Assembly (NCBI RefSeq): GCF_014805625.2
Contig: NW_023998414.1
Coordinates: 30,012,764 to 30,076,763, forward strand
Length of the DNA stretch: 64,000 nt
Reading direction: 5' to 3'
From: Glossina fuscipes
Taxonomy: Eukaryota; Arthropoda; Insecta; Diptera; Glossinidae
Shown here: positions 51,029-61,626 of the stretch, one piece after another
Layout of the letters: each line of letters starts with the position of its first letter
How positions within the stretch are numbered: the first letter of the stretch is position 1
Notes under the pieces: model-generated
What the model was told of the DNA's origin: nothing
The model's database searches: none
Seen by the model: the letters and a program-made list of their open reading frames with translations, nothing else
Made by a program: the position numbers and the translations under genes

Positions 51029-51755
51029 TAGGGTGATCGTGTATGCCTATATACTTTTAATTTCTTATTTCAATATGTGGTCATGTAAATGTCCGCCTTT
51101 GAAATTCAGTAAAATTCCAATTGTGGAGCAATAGTTTTTTCCCATATTTTCATATAGATGTGTCCTTATGTCACCAATAAACTCACTATGGTTCATTAGA
51201 GTAAGCCAAAGAGTTATGTAGCATGGCCTTGGCGGCCAGTTTATAGCGGCATCTTTGATGAATGCAGGGTTAGTGAACTTTCGCTTCAATAAATTAATTG
51301 TGTCAGGGGATGCATGATGTGTTGTATTAGTTAAAAATTAGTTATTAAAATCACATATCGCCTAAATTGAAGTCATTTAGATTATGCCAGAATAAATCAA
51401 TAATCATATCTCATTAAATTCGATCCATCGACAGCCATCGACAAGCCACGCCCAGCACTTAATTTTTATGCACAATATCAGTAAGTCAGTTTTCTTTACT
51501 CCAAAAGCCCAATGCTACTTATATGCGTTGCTATTTAACCAAGTATAAATTTTATCCCAAACACACGAATCTTAACCCGAATAAGTTGATTATTTCTGTA
51601 ACCAAAATTTAATAATTTCTGTATTGTATACACTTGTGTGGTTTATCATGATGATTTGGTAAACAATACTAAACGGAAAGATTAAATTTGGTTTAAAATC
51701 TGTCGTCTATGATTAAAATCTTTAAAAAATGTATAATCCATTATTGATCACCCTG
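51029..51755 (-). mobile_element. Mariner-like DNA transposon, internally deleted, with TIRs and TA duplication
   Basis: Terminal inverted repeats YAGGGTGATC (51029-51038) and GATCACCCTG (51746-51755) are flanked on both sides by TA (51027-51028 and 51756-51757), the Tc1/mariner target-site duplication. On the minus strand the C-terminal part of a DDE transposase is readable. It starts with HHASPDTINLLKRKF (about 51335-51290), then the ORF 51065-51289 has NWPPRPCYITLWLTLM (family form: NWPPRSCDLTPLDYFLW) and KGGHLHDHILK (family form: RGSHLNEIIFK). The third catalytic Asp in CDLTPLD is gone (CYITLWL). At 727 bp it lacks most of the gene. Confidence 0.85.
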
Positions 51756-51757
51756 TA

Positions 51758-54064
51758 AAGATTGTATGAATGATATCCGGGGCGTATGAGTTATATTTTT
51801 TTTTTTAATATATTGTTTCGTGTCAAATACAAAAATTGTAGACAACGTATTAGCAAAGACCCCGAAATGATGATTAGTTAAAATCTTAAACGATGTACAC
51901 AATGAACTTTATTTATGTAATTATATACATAGCTTGCATTATATTATTGCATGCAACAATGAAAATATATCTTAAGAGCTTAGTGAATACTGCATGAATA
52001 TTTATTGATAATGAGCACAAAAATGTCTCTGTGAAAACAAACAAAAATCTTATGATTAATGTTTCGAGCACCTTATGATCTTGAAATGATCATTTGCATT
52101 CTTATTAAAATTGACATTGAAGATTGATGGCGACAAGATTGTATAAATAAAAAAAAAAAAAAAACCGCCCCTACTCCTACCAAACAGGGCAGGTTCCTCA
52201 AACTTTATGTGACATGTTCACAAAAGTTAAACAGTCGATAACACAGCGCGGAGATTTTTGAAAAATATACAGTCCCGTTACTATTCGTCCATGATGTATT
52301 TCATAAGACCGACAATTAAAGTTTGCTAGACATTCGTATTAGTGTCTCCTTTACCTTAAATCAAGAAATTTCTCTTTATCACCTAAACTTTTTGTCATGC
52401 TTTTGCACATTTTTAATACCCAGTTTTAAGGGTAGAATTGACTCGAACTCAGTAAAAGCGCTTATATAAAATTTCGATCGCGTCAATTCTTCTAAGTCAG
52501 GTACTTGAAGTACTTAAGTAGCTGGGGGACGAGAGAAGGATTTTTTCGAGTTAGAATTCAAACATACATGTAACATGTGGTTGTATCTCATATTTGTTAC
52601 AAATGTAATCCCACAAGAGGTGAGATTATTAAACTCATTCGTTGAAACTCGTTGAATGACGTTTAGAAGAGGACAGAAGAAAAGAAAAAGAGGAACTGCA
52701 GCGAACTTCAGGGTCTCCCATTGCAAATCGTCAACCGAAGGAGACCAAAAGTAGCGTAGCGTATAGAATTGGCCCAGCGCTTATGATCTGTCCGTTAGAC
52801 ATGTAGGCCGTCGTTCGGCCGTCTATTCATATAAGGGTAAAGTGCGTGCATTTCTTTTAGATGTAATCGCCTGTCGAGTGTCCGTGAGACAAAAAAATGC
52901 TCAGCAATAGCAAATGCGTCCATCTTTAACAGCCTCCGATCCCCGTTAAGCGGTACTTTAAAGTAGCCCTAAAAATAATCAAGTCCGCAACTCGACAGTT
53001 GCATAAACCGTGGCGACATATAGGCACAACCTGTTACAAGACTTAAAACAGCCAAGAAAGCTTATTATTAAGCATATAATTAAGTATTAGATAATAATAC
53101 CATTAAACACTGGCATTTTCTGAGCCATTCTCTCAAATTGTGCTGACCCTGAGCAGGACTACGCTAGGCAGTACAGCTGATGCAAATATGATTCGAAAAG
53201 AAAATTTACTTAATCTATATGCCTATGTTTTTTTTTTTATTTACTGTCCATATTTTGTAAATAAATATACAAACTATGGGTTTTAAACGTTGACGGATAA
53301 GTAACACCAAATGTCCGCTTGTATTGAAAATTCTACGGCAACAGCAACTTTTTCGCAAAGGGTTTGCGTAAAGGCTCAATCCCACGATGGCCGATGACAC
53401 ACGGAGTGAAGAAACGTCACTCATTTCCCAAAGGGAACAAGACTATTCTGCAGTTCTAGAATAAGAACATGTATATAGTACTTCCTTTCCTCTGAAGAGA
53501 ACGAGGCTTATCTAACACCTCAGCTAATTAATATTCCCGCGATTTTAGCAAGAAGCACAGACAGCACGAAACTCCCACAAGGGGCCATTTCCCGCTGTCG
53601 GGCCGAAGCTAGACGATTGCTTTAGGATCTCCTGACAGCCGTGATACGAGATATCAAGGAGAGAAGAAAAACACTGAAAGAAATATAAGAAGATTCTCTG
53701 ATCAAACTTTGCGTCGAATCCCATATAAACTGAAACTCGTTATGAAATAGAATCTGCAGATGAGATCACAGAAATATGGAACCAGTCAATATAACGCAAA
53801 TGTGCATTTAAACTGTTTTGCAAACAATCAGACAAATCGATTACAGTAGAGTTTGCTTTTGTCGCAGCTGTAGCAAGTGCTCCGCCGGTGAAGGTGTAAC
53901 ACTTACCTGCCTCTTCAACTTTTTCTGATCACCGCCGCGTTACACGAATAAAAGATATCCACGCGAATGACAGATTTCTACTAAAGATAAAAGAATTTTT
54001 CATAATACAAACTTAACCTGTTCGGAACTTTACGGTATTTATGTAAGAGGCGAAAAAAATTTAT
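51758..54064. other. Intergenic region with a less AT-rich, decayed segment
   Basis: From about 52690 to 53960 the base composition is more balanced and broken frames look protein-like, for example TKLPQGAISRCRAEARRLL and LLTAVIRDIKERRKTLKEI near 53560-53690 (plus). Stops interrupt every frame and no family was recognised; an old mobile element is the likely source. TATATTTTGTAAATAAAT-like sequence near 53250 also occurs near 4850. Confidence 0.35.
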
Positions 54065-54395
54065 AATATGCGACATAATAATAAGAAGCAACAAAAACGA
54101 TAATAATAAATAATAAAACAAGAGAAGAATAATAGAACAATAGAACATAATAAAAATAATAGAAATAGAAATAGAACAATAATAAAACAAAAGAACAATG
54201 AAACAATAATAATAATAATAATAATAATAATAGCAGAACAATAGTAAACAGATAGAACAATAAAACAATAGAATAACAATAATAATAATATAATAGAGCA
54301 ATAATAATAATAATAATATAATAGAGCAATAATAATAATAAGGGAACAATAGTAAACAGATAGGACAATAAAACAATAGAATAATAATAATATAA
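54065..54395. repeat. Long (AAT)n-rich compound microsatellite
   Basis: About 330 bases of AAT units interrupted by AGAACAATAG and AAACAATAG variants, with a roughly 60-base higher-order unit repeated near 54232 and 54340 (GGAACAATAGTAAACAGATAG-type block). Three overlapping minus-strand Ile/Leu/Tyr ORFs here are by-products. Confidence 0.85.
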
Positions 54396-54629
54396 TCTAG
54401 GATAGGTCGCTTTGCAAATTTTCGAAGCTACTATTAACTTCCTGATTCCCGTTCTTTACTGTTGCAAGTTAATATGCAACAATATGACCCAGGTCCAAGC
54501 TATTGCTTATTAAAAAAAACTAACTTTAACGATTTCATGTGTTGTTGCAAATCCTTTCCCCGAATTGTTATGTTATCCTGATAAACAGCAACATTGGAAA
54601 TATGATGGATTAAATTTTCCATGTCGTTA

Positions 54630-54700
54630 CATACGTCCGCACTAACTTAATATATCCTGTACCACCAAGTGGTATAGAGTATCATGAAAGTTCGATACTC
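54630..54700 (-). repeat. Family-1 hairpin-end fragment
   Basis: GTTACATACGTCCGCACTAA followed by the imperfect palindrome TACCACCAAGTGGTATAGAGTATC, the same end as in the 42.1- and 50.6-kb copies. Confidence 0.6.
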
Positions 54701-54771
54701 TATACTATTGGGATTTCCACTTTCGTACAGATATATTTTTTCTTTTTTTGCGTTTGGAAACAAATGTGTTC

Positions 54772-55218
54772 TCAGCGACATATTCTTCCACTGATTTCAT
54801 CGATTTTCAATACTAATCTACCTGAAAAGCGTTCCAATGCTTTTGCTAAACTGGAAAGCGATATCTTAATTTTTGCGATTACGCGCATGCTTATCAGACA
54901 AAGTGCGACTGACGTAAGCACCGAAATGACCAGATTGATATTGATTGATTGGTATTTGATATTGTTGAAGAATACATAGACTTTGTGCAAGTCTCTGAAG
55001 CATCCCCTCGTGTCTCGCCATCCTTCGGAGGATGGTATAAAAATGAGAATACGTTTTTCAAACAATTTTAAATTGTTAGCAAAATCACAAAACGTATGCT
55101 TGCCCGTTACAACTTGTAAGAATCTGAGCATTTCTGTGCACATCCTTAGATTTGTGCGTATCGTTAGACTTGTGACGTTTTCAAGACACTCGACATATCT
55201 TATCTCGTTGTTGTACAT
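54772..55218 (-). CDS. Unidentified 148-codon ORF with one possible membrane segment; possibly a gene remnant
   Basis: The ORF is open from a possible acceptor side (codons continue upstream to about 55248) to a stop at 54772. It is long for such AT-rich sequence and has balanced composition: RTNLRMCTEMLRFLQ, GKHTFCDFANNLKLFEK, PSSEGWRDTRGCFRDLHKVY, one hydrophobic stretch INLVISVLTSVALCLISMRV, and a basic, Leu/Ser-rich end. No domain recognised. It lies 270 bp beyond the stop of DNA ligase IV on the same strand, so it could be an exon of another gene, a pseudogene, or chance. The antisense ORFs overlapping it look worse. Confidence 0.3.
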   Translation of the reverse strand: MYNNEIRYVECLENVTSLTIRTNLRMCTEMLRFLQVVTGKHTFCDFANNLKLFEKRILIFIPSSEGWRDTRGCFRDLHKVYVFFNNIKYQSININLVISVLTSVALCLISMRVIAKIKISLSSLAKALERFSGRLVLKIDEISGRICR

Positions 55219-55346
55219 TATCTGTCTGATTGAAAAATCATATTGTATCCGCTAGCAAGGGCTGTTAGCTCCATTAATTTTTCTTACAGAGAGAAGGAGA
55301 CGCACTAAGAACATTCTTTTTTACATATTTACATTTTCGAAATATA

Positions 55347-55352
55347 TTTATT
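55347..55352 (-). terminator. Poly(A) signal of DNA ligase IV
   Basis: TTTATT on the plus strand, AATAAA on the minus strand, 132-137 bases past the stop codon. Confidence 0.5.
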
Positions 55353-55483
55353 AATATACAACAAAAGTAAGAAAAGTATTCGATCAAAGCCGAATACAAT
55401 AATTTATCTAATCATTACGACATCGCTTACTATGGAATTATTTTTCGCTTGTTAAAAAAAGATATTTAATGATGAATTTCTAA

Positions 55484-58400
55484 TTAAAAATCATGCCAAG
55501 TGTACTCTTGGATATCGAGTAACTTTCTTTCTTTATGTGAATGCAAAATCCATTTAATGTTTACAACACGGACATTAGATACTAAATGAGAAAAAGTTGT
55601 CTTTAGCCAATCATTTAGAACACTTTTATCCATTGTGGCTGTATTTATAAAAATTAAATGAATTTCCTGTAAATTTATTAAATTGTTAACAACTTGACCA
55701 CCATGCCATTCAAACAGCAATTGAGTGTACGAGCTTTCCGCATCGTTACTGTAAAAGTAGGCGTTTTGCAAACGATAGAAATTTGGAGACTTATTTTCTC
55801 CGTCCCTATTACCGCTACTATAAAGACTATTTTCTAATTCTATTAAATCCTTGTCGTTTAAGCTCTCGTTCGCGTCTATTTCCATATAATCCATAATACG
55901 TTTCAATTCCTTTGTTGATATTAACATTTCGGTATAATGATCACCATACTTATCGTAGAATTGTGAAAAACTCTGCCGCAGTGTTTGCGTCATAACTACC
56001 ATGTCTAAGGGTCTTAATGGATGTTGAGGGTTTCCACAAAACTTCATAAACCAATCCATTGTGACTATATCGTATTTCTCAGCACACGACTGGACGCGAT
56101 AAGTTTTATCGCCCGCCACTACTATACAGTTAGCATTGTCAGGCAAGGGGTTTTCAACTAGCTTGCCACCATGTTGTATCACCATCTTTTTCAAATATTC
56201 GGGTGTTATGCCCTGCTTTATGGAGGCACTGAGTATGCAAACACTGAAGCCACCCAACACATTCGTTTCTTTCTCAACCTAATGCAACCAGTTTTTATTT
56301 TTATAAAATATTGATTTTTCATAATATTTTTTTACCTGATTAACGTCAAATTTTCTTTCATAGGACAATAGACCGAGTTTTCTTTTTTGTGCTGCTGTCA
56401 TTTTTTTACGTTTAACCCGACTGGCCATTAAGTCCTCTAAACTGACTTGACGTTTAACGATTTTCTTTATGCTCTTTCCCATACTATTTTGCTGCCTTAT
56501 CTGCTGATATTCATCCAAAGTTAAGCATTCATTCCACAGTTTATCATTGCGCCAACATTGTATACGTGGAAAATGTAAAGTCATTTTTAAAGCAAAAGCT
56601 GGCGAATGGTTTAAATCAGTTGCCTTAATTTGTAAAATAACTGATTCAACTGGATCTATCCAAACATCAGGTCGTCCATCGCTATGCCCTTGTTCATAGT
56701 GAAACCACATGGGCGGCGGTTCTTCTTCGACTAGACGCCAACGCGGTTTTAATAGATTACTTAAGGTAACACGTTGAGTAATATTGTTATTGACCTTAGC
56801 CACACTCCAGACTTCATATTCTTTTTCGTTAGTATACTTTAGCACTCCCAACAGAAACGATTCCGTAAAACTACGGCGACGATTGTAAAAGCCACCAATT
56901 ATCAACAAATCAAACTCTGTGGTTAAGCCATCGAAATACTGTAAATATTAACAGCACAACAATAATCCTCCTTAATTTTTAAGATTCCTTTCTAACTTAC
57001 ATCGGCTTTTAGTTTGTACCAGCCACCGCCATTACGAATACCTGGCCGATATGTAGCATTTTGCTTTTTTATTACTACTCCTTCCTGCTGTTTGTCCAAA
57101 GCGTTTTGAAACAAATTCTTAAACTGCTCCACTTCAGTGATTTTCTGCGCCTTCATTAATTGCAAAACGCCCTCTTCTTCCTTAAGTATGGTACTTAACT
57201 TATACACTCTCTTAATGTACGGCCATTGCAGCAATATTACGCCGTTAAAATACAATAAATCGTAAACTATAAAACATGGCTGCCACGTACGATCGCCGGC
57301 TAAATGTTTAACGTCCGTATTTTCGCTTTTCTCACGATAACATTTACGATTAATATCCCACACCATCATTTCGCCGTCCAATATAATAGACTCCAAATCA
57401 TTTGGCAACAGTAAGTGCAACCTGGAAGTTAATTTACCTGGTATCACTGATGAAGCACCGAAACTATCCGAATAATCAATGCCATTACGTGAGAAATATT
57501 TAAAACTTCCCTCCGTGTAATGGATATGAAAACGTTCTCCGTCCATTTTGGTTTCCAAGTATAAAACGTCCTGAAACATTAGAGTTTCTATGTGACCAGG
57601 GAAGATTTCACACAATTGCGGTCGTATATGCTCAAAAATACTAATGACTGGATGATTTTCTTCGCCAGATTTCGGTATGAGCGGCTTTAATGAAATGGAA
57701 GGCAACTTATTGTCAGCTAATTTACAGCAAAACATTAGAAGGTTTTGACAGGATTGCATAAATGCTTTGCCTTGTTCATGTAGTGCATTGAGAATCTGGT
57801 GATCCGTTATGGATAAATGCATACCCTTTAAAAGTAAACGAATAAACCACATCTGTTCAACAGCTGATGCTCTTTCTGAGAGCTGAGTTAAAATCTTTTC
57901 CGTATCTTTAAGTTTACATTTATTTATTTATTATTAGAACTAGCTCTTGATGCTCTCGCAATTACTCTTACCAGACCGATCACCTTTCGCTATAACATCC
58001 AACATATCGTGAATTTCTTTCAATTTAAAGGTACTAGGCTCACGATTACATCTAGGTTTTAATACTTTGTAAACCTTTTCGGCGTAATCACCATAAACTG
58101 GCGAAAACCGGCGCGCTTCTAGAATCTGAGCATCTCTGGCTAAAATAATTTCCCATTTCAGTTAATATACTGTCACAAAAGCATCAAATAACTTACAATT
58201 TGCTCCTAATTGCAAAATTTTCATATATACTTTGCCCAAAGAAGGAATTTGCAAGCCGTACGACGGTCGCCCTTTATCAGCGCCGGGTATTAAACACCGT
58301 AATACACAATAAAAGCTGCTGCTTCCATCCTGTAAATAAAGTTTATATTTTGCGTAGAATACGTGGAGGTAATCAGATCTAGAATTTGGCATATACCTCC

Positions 58401-58570
58401 TCCACTTCGGGTTTTAAGTGATTCTCCAAACGGAATTGTTCACGATATTTACAAAAAGACTTATAATACTCTTCAATATATCTTAATTTTTTCTCTTTAT
58501 TATTGGTATCTTTTATTTTTTGCAATATTGAGCAAATAACTGAAAAATTTATCTTCTCAGCTATTTCCAT
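55484..58570 (-). CDS. Lig4: DNA ligase IV (ATP-dependent, non-homologous end joining)
   Basis: Nuclear enzyme that seals double-strand breaks with XRCC4 and Ku in non-homologous end joining. Six exons (minus): 58570-58397, 58329-58197, 58139-57972, 57905-57001, 56938-56336, 56278-55484. All introns are 57-68 bp with GT...AG, giving 925 residues (human 911). The alpha-helical DNA-binding domain spans about 1-245. The nucleotidyltransferase has active-site Lys278 in TKMDGERF, then SRNG, ILDGEMMVWD, EGVVIKK and WYKLKADYFDG across the exon 4/5 junction. The OB fold carries HFPRIQCWRNDKLW. Two BRCT domains fill exon 6 (LGGFSVCILS...TMDWFMKFC, and a C-terminal one with VNIKWILHSH), separated by the XRCC4-binding linker. 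The start ATG opens MEIAEKINFSVICSILQKI, matching the family N-terminus. Every catalytic motif is intact. A divergent small gene begins about 400 bp upstream, so the promoter may be shared. Confidence 0.97.
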
Positions 58571-59165
58571 TATAGATATATATAATAATAATTGCGAAAT
58601 TCCAACTTTTTAAACCAATCATCTGTTTTTATTTTAAATACAACACTGTTTTAAGAAGAAGACACAAGTTGCGTTTAATAAATTGATAACATTTAAATTT
58701 ATATGGATTTTAATATCTTTAAGAATATGAATATTACGGTAAATAATTTAATTAAATAATAAAATCTCCCATGAGAAAACAGATCGAAAATTTAGATTAA
58801 CAGATTGTCCAACTTCGAATGCTTTTATACATTGTATATAAAAACAAAATTATATGAAATTTTTAATGAAATAACGCGAAATGGAAAATTAAGCACTTTT
58901 AACAGTAAAAACAAATTAAAAATTGCAAATTATGAGTCGCAGAGGTTTTCGCATTGGCGCGAAAACTTACACATATGAAATTATTTGAAATTCCAATAGT
59001 TTGTGAATACTGTGCAGGTAAGTTAAGCCCGCCAAGTAAAACTTTTGCAACCAAGATGTTACCGTTGCCTATGAACACAATTGGAATCTAAAGTTTTTGC
59101 TTTATTTTGCAATTGGTTTTTAAATATGTTTAGAAGACCTGACGTGATAGACTGCGACGCAGAGG
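58571..59165. promoter_or_regulatory. Divergent intergenic region between DNA ligase IV and the 83-aa gene, with a possible 5'-UTR exon and uORF
   Basis: AT-rich up to about 58920, without a clear TATA or DRE box. A strong donor CAG|GTAAGT (59018) and a plausible acceptor ATGTTTAG (ending at about 59132) could bound a 5'-UTR intron of the plus-strand gene. Unspliced, ATG 58975 opens a 38-codon ORF (stop 59089-59091) that includes CEYCAG. Joining this ORF to the next exons fails in frame, so it would be an upstream ORF only. Confidence 0.4.
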
Positions 59166-59490
59166 ATGACACTTCATGACACTTCGATTAAGGAACATAA
59201 GTAAGTGCATGTATTAATTTTCATCTTTAAACTACTGATAATCATATGATTACTAATAAAAATTCTTTCCCAGATATTCGTCCTATGATCAATACATAAA
59301 AAAGTGTGGAAAGTGTCTGATCTCCGACATCTTGGATTTGCTTAAGGAGCACGTTGAGACCGATCAACGATTCAACGAGTGGATGATGCAATTGTTAACG
59401 AAAATTAAAGATGTCTTTAAATCGTTCCATTGCAGCAAGAAAAAGAACTATTTAATTCGACACCGTGAATGCGAAAGTGAAGATCCATAA
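59166..59490 (+). CDS. Unrecognised 83-residue protein, two exons
   Basis: Exon 1 59166-59200, a 73-bp intron (GTAAGT...TTTCCCAG with a branch-like TACTAAT), exon 2 59274-59490. The frame is closed upstream of the ATG by an in-frame stop (TAG). The protein is hydrophilic and probably helical: YSSYDQYIKK, CGKC at 23-26, ISDILDLLKEHVE, EWMMQLLTKIKDVFKSFHC, then a basic stretch and an acidic tip (ESEDP). Four cysteines (23, 26, 65, 78) could bind a metal, which is conjecture. No signal peptide or membrane segment. Correct splice signals and a good codon pattern argue for a real gene. It is divergent to DNA ligase IV. Family not recognised. Confidence 0.6.
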
Positions 59491-59704
59491 TAAGTTAACT
59501 TTAATTTTGTTTTTATTTCCATTTATTATTTTACATATTATTTTAAATTGAAATTTTTTCTTTTTAATCAGCTTCTGAAAATAGAACCTTACTTTTTAAT
59601 TTTCATAAAAGCAGATTTCTTTCTTATATTTTTACAATTTAGTTTGATAGTGTAGAAGATATACTAGTTCTTTTTTCCTCACTTATTTGCTTCAATTCGA
59701 GAGA
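59491..59704. other. AT-rich 3' flank of the 83-aa gene
   Basis: T-rich; no exact AATAAA seen on the plus strand. Confidence 0.4.
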
Positions 59705-59890
59705 CCGATAGTGAAACGTTCACATCGTCATTAAAATAAGATACGGGAGTTGCAGATTGACCGCGGTCAATCTTGCTGTATATTAAAATTCTTATTAAAA
59801 TGTTTGTACTTATCACATCACATTTGCGTTCGCTATAAAGTGCAGCTCCCGTATCTTATTTTGATGGCGTTGTGAACATTTCACTCGCGC
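59705..59890. repeat. 186-bp inverted-repeat element (MITE-like or hairpin RNA candidate)
   Basis: Arms 59705-59754 and 59841-59890 are inverted copies identical at 42 of 50 positions, including an 18-base perfect stretch AAAATAAGATACGGGAG(T/C). The 86-base loop starts with a perfect 20-bp palindrome (59754-59773, centre TTGACCGCGGTCAA). No clear target-site duplication flanks it. Size and arms fit a MITE; a transcript would fold into a long hairpin. Confidence 0.8.
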
Positions 59891-60977
59891 TGTTGATTGC
59901 AAGCTTGGACGAATTAAGAGTATTAATTAGACAGTTGGAATAATATATAAGAACTATAATTCATCTCCTTACCTACCGATATCAATTTGAAACTTTCTCA
60001 ATTATTTTGAAGGATCATCTAGAAATATGGCAGCAAAATCTTAATCTTTGTGTAAAAAGCAAAAATTGCTTATTTATTAAGATATAAATAGCCTCTCTCG
60101 AATACATTACATCTTGTGAATGCCAGTAGAAATCCTTTGATGAATTACAATTAGTTTACTTTAATAAAATATTGCACAAAAAAAAACTTTATGAAATCGG
60201 GTCTGGGTGCTTAAATTTAATTTTTTTTTCTTTCGATTATTGCAGAAAAAAGAAAATGAAGTCTCTTGTAAAATTTTTAGGCCTCTCTTAAACATTTCAA
60301 AAACATGGTTTACTCGAATTCCTTTTTTAACTTCATATGAAAAAAAAAAAAAGGAAAGCAAAACATACTCTAATGGCGAGTAGAGAAGTGATGTTTTCAT
60401 AAAATTTTCACTAGAATATAAAATAAACTCGCATACACTTAGCAACAATAATTATTCGTCAGCTCTCATACCAAGTTTCTTCCACAAGTAGATGCCAATG
60501 ACTTGATCATGTTCGTCCATCCATCCGTCCGTCCGTTGTTGCTGCAGTAATTTTCAGGATAGAAACGTTATTAGTTGATGAAGAATAGGAGGGAGAGGGA
60601 AGAAGAAAGCATATCCTATTTAAAATAGATACTTTCCAATTTAGATGGGATTTATTTCCTAGAATGAGAACTTGCGTAACAAATTAATACAATTATATTA
60701 ATTGTGTTGCGAATCATAAATCCCCGTACTCCTCGTACACATATTCGCAAACTAACTTTCCACAAAAAAAAAACCATTAATCTTGGCAATACTGTCTACT
60801 AACTTGTGACAATGTGCTCATTTTGACAATCGAAATATTTACGAAGCCTTCGTAATTTTTGAAATAAAGAAAATTATTAGTGAAAAATTGTAAATTGTAC
60901 TAGGCGGAGTTTTTGTTGGCGCACCTAAGGTGTGACAAATCGGCCCCATTTGACGACGGCGTAATTAATAAAATTTA
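59891..60977. other. Intergenic region upstream of the Mpv17-like gene
   Basis: AT-rich, with a short GTCY core (CATCCATCCGTCCGTCCGTTG, 60516-60536) marking a degraded mini-me-type repeat. ORF 60161-60448 (minus) is Phe/Lys-rich and driven by A/T runs. An imperfect match to the fly core-promoter Motif 1 (GGTGTGACA) lies at about 60929-60937. Confidence 0.45.
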
Positions 60978-60985
60978 TATCGATT
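60978..60985 (+). promoter_or_regulatory. DRE-like box TATCGATT upstream of the Mpv17-like gene
   Basis: Seven of eight bases match the fly DNA-replication-related element TATCGATA, bound by DREF at housekeeping promoters. It lies 50 bases before the ATG, so it would fall in or next to the transcription start. Confidence 0.45.
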
Positions 60986-61035
60986 ATAATAATTATACAA
61001 TAGGATTCCGTGCGCCGTCCTAATCGTAGAACGAA

Positions 61036-61626
61036 ATGTTGATCTTGCTGAGATCAGCATGGAAATCATTAGCCAGAAACAACACAGTGCGTGTTATCAA
61101 AAGTCTTCATTCTCAAGCGTTTAGCAGCAAATATTTACTGTTTACCAATATGGGTATATCCTGCGTTCTGGGTGCTGTGGGTGATGTCTTGGAGCAAAAT
61201 TATGAGATCTATGCGGACGAGTTAAAAGAATGGAATCCTATACGAAGCCTTCATATGGGTATATCTGGCTTGTCAGTTGGCGTAGTGTGTCATTATTGGT
61301 ATCAATATTTGGATACTCGTCTACCTAATCGCACTTTCAAGGTAGTCCTCCAAAAAATCTTCTTAGATCAAGTAATTGGCTCGCCCATATATATAACTTG
61401 CTTTTTTATAACGATGGGTCTGCTAGAAAAAAAAGCCAATCGAGAAATATGGGACGAAATGAGAGAAAAAGCCTGGAAATTATATGTTGCCGAGTGGGTC
61501 GTATGGCCTGTAGCACAATTCGTAAATTTTTATTGGTTACCTACACGCTACCGTATTATCTACGATAATATTGTGAGTTTGGGTTACGATGTGTTTACGT
61601 CGCATGTGAAACATACAAATTCGTGA
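61036..61626 (+). CDS. Mpv17/PMP22-family membrane protein
   Basis: A single exon of 196 residues, the usual length for the family (about 170-210). Proteins of this family sit in the inner mitochondrial or peroxisomal membrane; Mpv17 itself is a channel-like protein needed for mitochondrial DNA maintenance. The first 22 residues are basic and amphipathic (MLILLRSAWKSLARNN), fitting mitochondrial import. Four hydrophobic segments lie at about 35-52, 71-89, 108-130 and 150-168. Family marks are LGAVGDVLEQ (45-54), HYWYQYLD, LDQVIGSPIYI (110-120) and the signature WVVWPVAQFVNFYWLPTRYR (154-173). Which paralogue it is cannot be told without a tree; the Mpv17-like 2 group is plausible. It converges on ING3, 268 bp away. 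Start chosen as the first ATG of the frame, preceded by ACGAA. Confidence 0.93.
   Translation: MLILLRSAWKSLARNNTVRVIKSLHSQAFSSKYLLFTNMGISCVLGAVGDVLEQNYEIYADELKEWNPIRSLHMGISGLSVGVVCHYWYQYLDTRLPNRTFKVVLQKIFLDQVIGSPIYITCFFITMGLLEKKANREIWDEMREKAWKLYVAEWVVWPVAQFVNFYWLPTRYRIIYDNIVSLGYDVFTSHVKHTNS

Noticed and set aside
53981..54376. Three Ile/Leu/Tyr-rich minus-strand ORFs of up to 131 codons, resembling membrane proteins
   Set aside because: They are translations of the AAT microsatellite.
60161..60448. 95-codon minus-strand ORF upstream of the Mpv17-like gene
   Set aside because: Phe/Lys-rich through A/T runs, with no recognisable domain.
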